Notes under the pieces: generated by a model
The model's database searches: none
What the model was told of the DNA's origin: nothing
What the model saw: the letters and a program-made list of their open reading frames with translations, nothing else
Part shown: one piece after another, positions 63,535 through 64,000 of the stretch
Position numbering within the stretch: the stretch's first letter is position 1
How the letters are laid out: each line of letters starts with the position of its first letter
Source of the DNA: Syntrophothermus lipocalidus DSM 12680
GTDB lineage: Bacteria > Bacillota > Syntrophomonadia > Syntrophomonadales > Syntrophothermaceae
Direction of reading: 5' to 3'
Length of the DNA stretch: 64,000 bases
NCBI RefSeq assembly: GCF_000092405.1
Contig: NC_014220.1
Coordinates: forward strand, 1,798,001-1,862,000
Translations under genes and position numbers: made by a program

Positions 63535-64000
63535 TTAATAGGTGGTAAAGAACTCTACGAGCTTACCCACCACCTTCCGGTCAAACTGGTAACCGGAGTT
63601 GTGCTTCAACTCCTCCAGCGCTTGTTTGACATTTTTAGGTTTGGAACGATAAGAACGATAGCTGACCATGGCATCGAGCGCGTCGGCCACGGCGACAATT
63701 CTTGCAGCCAAGGGAATCTCAGTACCGGACATGCCGTAAGGATATCCTTTCCCATCAACACGTTCGTGGTGGAATTCGACGACATCCAGAACTACCTGTT
63801 TTTCTGTTTCAGGCACGTTCTTCATGATGGAAAGCGCGATTTCCCTACCGAGGGAAGGATGTCGTTGCATCATCGCCCGTTCTTCGGGTGTCAGCGCACC
63901 GGTCTTATGCAACACGATTTTCGGTATTGCCGTCTTGCCCAGGTCATGGATCAAGGCTCCTAAATAGACATATTGAGCTGCGTCAGAAGGGAGACGCAAC
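63535..64000 (-). CDS. HD-GYP domain protein (partial, continues past the window end)
   Basis: The visible part is the C-terminal 155 residues of an HD-GYP phosphodiesterase, with GALIHDLGKTAIPKIVLHK (HD) and HHERVDGKGYPYG (GYP motif). HD-GYP proteins degrade cyclic di-GMP and other cyclic dinucleotides. The first helix of the domain is missing at the window edge, so the gene extends beyond 64000; the TTG at 63997-63999 is not its start. Confidence 0.85.
   Translation of the reverse strand, partial: LRLPSDAAQYVYLGALIHDLGKTAIPKIVLHKTGALTPEERAMMQRHPSLGREIALSIMKNVPETEKQVVLDVVEFHHERVDGKGYPYGMSGTEIPLAARIVAVADALDAMVSYRSYRSKPKNVKQALEELKHNSGYQFDRKVVGKLVEFFTTY

Overview
This 64 kb window looks like chromosome from an anaerobic, Gram-positive-type bacterium of the Clostridia. 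I would guess the Syntrophomonadales/Peptococcaceae area, but no rRNA or other phylogenetic marker is present to prove it. The grounds are strong AGGAGG-type ribosome binding sites with many GTG/TTG starts, Firmicutes-style trp and aro operons, an acpS-nnr-CBS-alr-mazE-mazF block, a HutP-like protein, CheX phosphatases, ferredoxin-dependent 2-oxoacid oxidoreductases, and a tungstate transporter. No tRNA, rRNA, CRISPR array, phage or complete insertion sequence was seen.

Layout. 1-12100 (+): one long chemosensory operon, cheY - cheA (several HPt domains) - parA-like - TPR protein with a ParB-like N-terminus - lidless Hsp70 - soluble MCP with two signalling hairpins - three-domain CheW - cheB - cheY - cheX - cheX, ending in a terminator. 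A second soluble two-hairpin MCP follows at 12798-14756. 14836-18268 (-): aroF-tyrA-aroA, with a terminator/antiterminator leader. 18836-21961 (+): a Fur-family regulator (probably Zur) with a 7-1-7 operator, then znuA-znuC-znuB. 21969-28868 (-): trpE-trpG-trpD-trpC-trpB-trpA-aroF, lacking trpF. Evenly spaced GAG triplets overlap the trpE and trpD ribosome binding sites, as at TRAP-regulated genes. 29401-32728 (+): a YtrA-type GntR regulator with an ABC exporter. 32828-35620 (-): tungstate transport genes tupB, tupC and tupA, with structured leaders. 35623-37273 (+): a decayed 2-oxoacid:ferredoxin oxidoreductase operon. 37333-42504: threonine synthase, a nitrilase-family amidase, chorismate mutase, a HutP-like protein and LarB. 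42767-46015 (-): an intact four-subunit 2-oxoacid:ferredoxin oxidoreductase with a P-loop partner. 46202-49804 (+): a 1200-residue glycosyltransferase/GH130 fusion. 49888-58566 (-): HDOD protein, RluB-type pseudouridine synthase, amidohydrolase, glutamine amidotransferase, MazEF, alanine racemase, CBS protein, NAD(P)HX repair enzyme and AcpS. 58703-64000: CheW, an AcuI-like reductase, a MaoC-like dehydratase, a membrane MCP and part of an HD-GYP protein.

How the parts work together. The most unusual feature is the first operon. It combines cytoplasmic receptors with a ParA-type ATPase, a small protein carrying what looks like a ParB-type ParA-activating peptide, and an Hsp70 lacking its lid. 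I infer a system that positions or partitions a cytoplasmic chemosensory array. The aromatic amino acid genes form a near-complete chorismate-to-Trp/Tyr set with two DAHP synthases, only one of which has a regulatory domain. Short repeats are a second theme. Heptanucleotide arrays supply the stop codons of trpG, trpC and the amidotransferase gene. Palindromes sharing a GGACGGTTC core, and CCACAGAT-type repeats, lie between genes.
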